DNA of 5,343 bases. Source: Anaerolineaceae bacterium (GTDB taxonomy: Bacteria; Chloroflexota; Anaerolineae; JAAYZQ01). Numbering within the stretch: the stretch's first letter is position 1; each line of letters starts with the position of its first letter. The position numbers were made by a program, and so were the translations under genes. Location of the stretch: positions 1 to 5,343 of the forward strand of contig JAAYZQ010000310.1 of NCBI GenBank assembly GCA_012514775.1, in the 5' to 3' direction. The notes under the pieces are model-generated. The model saw only the letters and a program-made list of their open reading frames with translations. It was not told the DNA's origin and did not search any database. Shown here piece after piece: positions 4,513 to 5,343 of this stretch.

Positions 4513-5343
4513 TTAACGGTAATCGATGGGCAGCGTGCGCAGATACTCGGTCGTTCGTTTCTTTCCGGTCAGATCGGCAAAGGCCCGACCGACCTGCTCT
4601 TCGGTGAGGTCCATCACCGCGGCCGTCTCTTCCACCGGTACATCGTGCTCCTGGGCATACCACAACAGGTCCATGACGTCAAAGGGCAGCCGGAAAAAGA
4701 ACTCTTCCTGTGAGGTGGGCGCGCTGTATGTGTCGGTCGTTGGCGTGGCCTGCCGGATGACAGCCGGCACCTGCAGGTATTCGGCGAGCTGGTAGACCTG
4801 GGTCTTGTAGAGATGCCGGATGGGAGCGATGTCGTACCCTCCGTCCCCCCACTTGACAAAGAAGCCTTGATCGTGCTCGTTCTTGTTGGGCGTTCCTATG
4901 ACGGCATAATTGCGCAGCTCGGCGTGATAGTAGAGCATGGCCATGCGGGTGCGCTGCTTGAAGTTGGAGGCGGCCACGATCTGGAGCAGGTCCCGCGGGT
5001 TTAGGCGCCTGGACTCTTGCTCCCCCTCGGGCGAGATGATGGTCAGGTGAAAGACGTTGAGTGCTTCGCTCTCCAACACATTTCCGGGCAGGGCAATCCT
5101 GGCCTTGTATCCGCTGTCGTAATGGGAAAAGACGCGCCGGATGGCCTCATCGCGGCGCGCATAACAGCCGAGGCCCTTCAAGGCATCGGTCAGGTCTTCC
5201 AGGACCGTTTCTACGCCGAACCGGTCCGCCAGCAGACGAGCGAGGGTCATGCTGTCCGGGCTAGAGTCCTGCTCGGGCATCATGACCCCGAGCACCTTGC
5301 CGGCACCAAAGGCCCGGACGCAGAGGGCCAGGACCACCGACGA
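4513..5343 (-). CDS. nadE: NAD+ synthase, C-terminal part (5' end outside the window)
   Basis: NAD+ synthase makes NAD+ from deamido-NAD+, ATP and ammonia in the cytoplasm, the last step of NAD biosynthesis. The 276 visible codons start with Ser-Ser followed by VVLALCVRAFG, which fits the end of the ATP-pyrophosphatase SGGxDSS loop, so the true start lies to the right of the window. The GTG at 5337 is internal. Family blocks, in visible-residue numbering, are NFKQRTRM (127-134), GTPNKNE (150-156), GDGGYDIAPI (166-175) and LYKTQV (178-183). The substrate loop reads PTTDTYS...EEFFFRLP (201-219) in place of the commoner TADL...DE..LG form, which places it in a divergent NadE subgroup. Any N-terminal glutaminase domain would be off the window, so ammonia or glutamine dependence cannot be decided. 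Transcription ends at the hairpin 4452-4484. Confidence 0.9.
   Translation of the reverse strand, partial: SSVVLALCVRAFGAGKVLGVMMPEQDSSPDSMTLARLLADRFGVETVLEDLTDALKGLGCYARRDEAIRRVFSHYDSGYKARIALPGNVLESEALNVFHLTIISPEGEQESRRLNPRDLLQIVAASNFKQRTRMAMLYYHAELRNYAVIGTPNKNEHDQGFFVKWGDGGYDIAPIRHLYKTQVYQLAEYLQVPAVIRQATPTTDTYSAPTSQEEFFFRLPFDVMDLLWYAQEHDVPVEETAAVMDLTEEQVGRAFADLTGKKRTTEYLRTLPIDYR

Noticed and set aside
1..5343. Mobile elements, CRISPR arrays, tRNA/rRNA, or a novel defence system
   Set aside because: No transposase or integrase motif, repeat-spacer pattern, tRNA-like fold or defence domain was found on either strand. The genes match known families and show ordinary spacing.

Overview
The window (GC-rich, about 60 % by eye) has a compact bacterial layout. 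All five supported genes lie on the minus strand and read right to left. The organism is most likely a member of Chloroflexota (Anaerolineae or a relative), probably an environmental genome. This rests on three inferences: a secreted CBM9-like plus DNRLRE/CBM96 protein, its short C-terminal tail of the 'LYLxLVLR' kind that I recall from secreted Chloroflexota proteins, and the mixture of housekeeping genes. No rRNA or marker gene is present to settle it.

Layout from right to left (direction of transcription): (1) 5343-4513, the 3' part of nadE (NAD+ synthase). The window cuts the gene inside its ATP-binding SGGxDSS loop. It ends at a near-perfect 15-bp terminator at 4452-4484. (2) 4225-2762, a secreted carbohydrate-binding protein with a signal peptide, a CBM9/DOMON-like domain and a DNRLRE (CBM96) domain. 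It has its own promoter (4372-4400) and a terminator whose stem starts inside the stop codon. (3) 2509-1004, a membrane polyprenyl-phosphate sugar-phosphate transferase that starts exopolysaccharide or O-antigen assembly. It has a structured upstream region and a 13-bp terminator (901-950). (4) 764-207, an AAG/MPG-type 3-methyladenine DNA glycosylase behind a near-consensus sigma70 promoter (800-828). (5) 76-1, the first 25 codons of a further, probably membrane or secreted protein, with a perfect -10 box and a strong Shine-Dalgarno sequence.

The genes look like separate transcription units, not one operon. Three have clear TTGAC[C/G]-N17 promoters, and three (nadE, the binding protein and the sugar transferase) are followed by intrinsic terminators. 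The only plausible functional link is envelope carbohydrate biology, with the sugar transferase beside a secreted glycan-binding protein, and that link is weak. nadE (cofactor synthesis) and mpg (base excision repair) are housekeeping genes.

I see no CRISPR array, mobile element, tRNA, rRNA or evident new multi-gene system. The most interesting points are the binding-only two-domain surface protein and its C-terminal tail, the nested inverted repeats upstream of the sugar transferase, and the gene start at the left edge.
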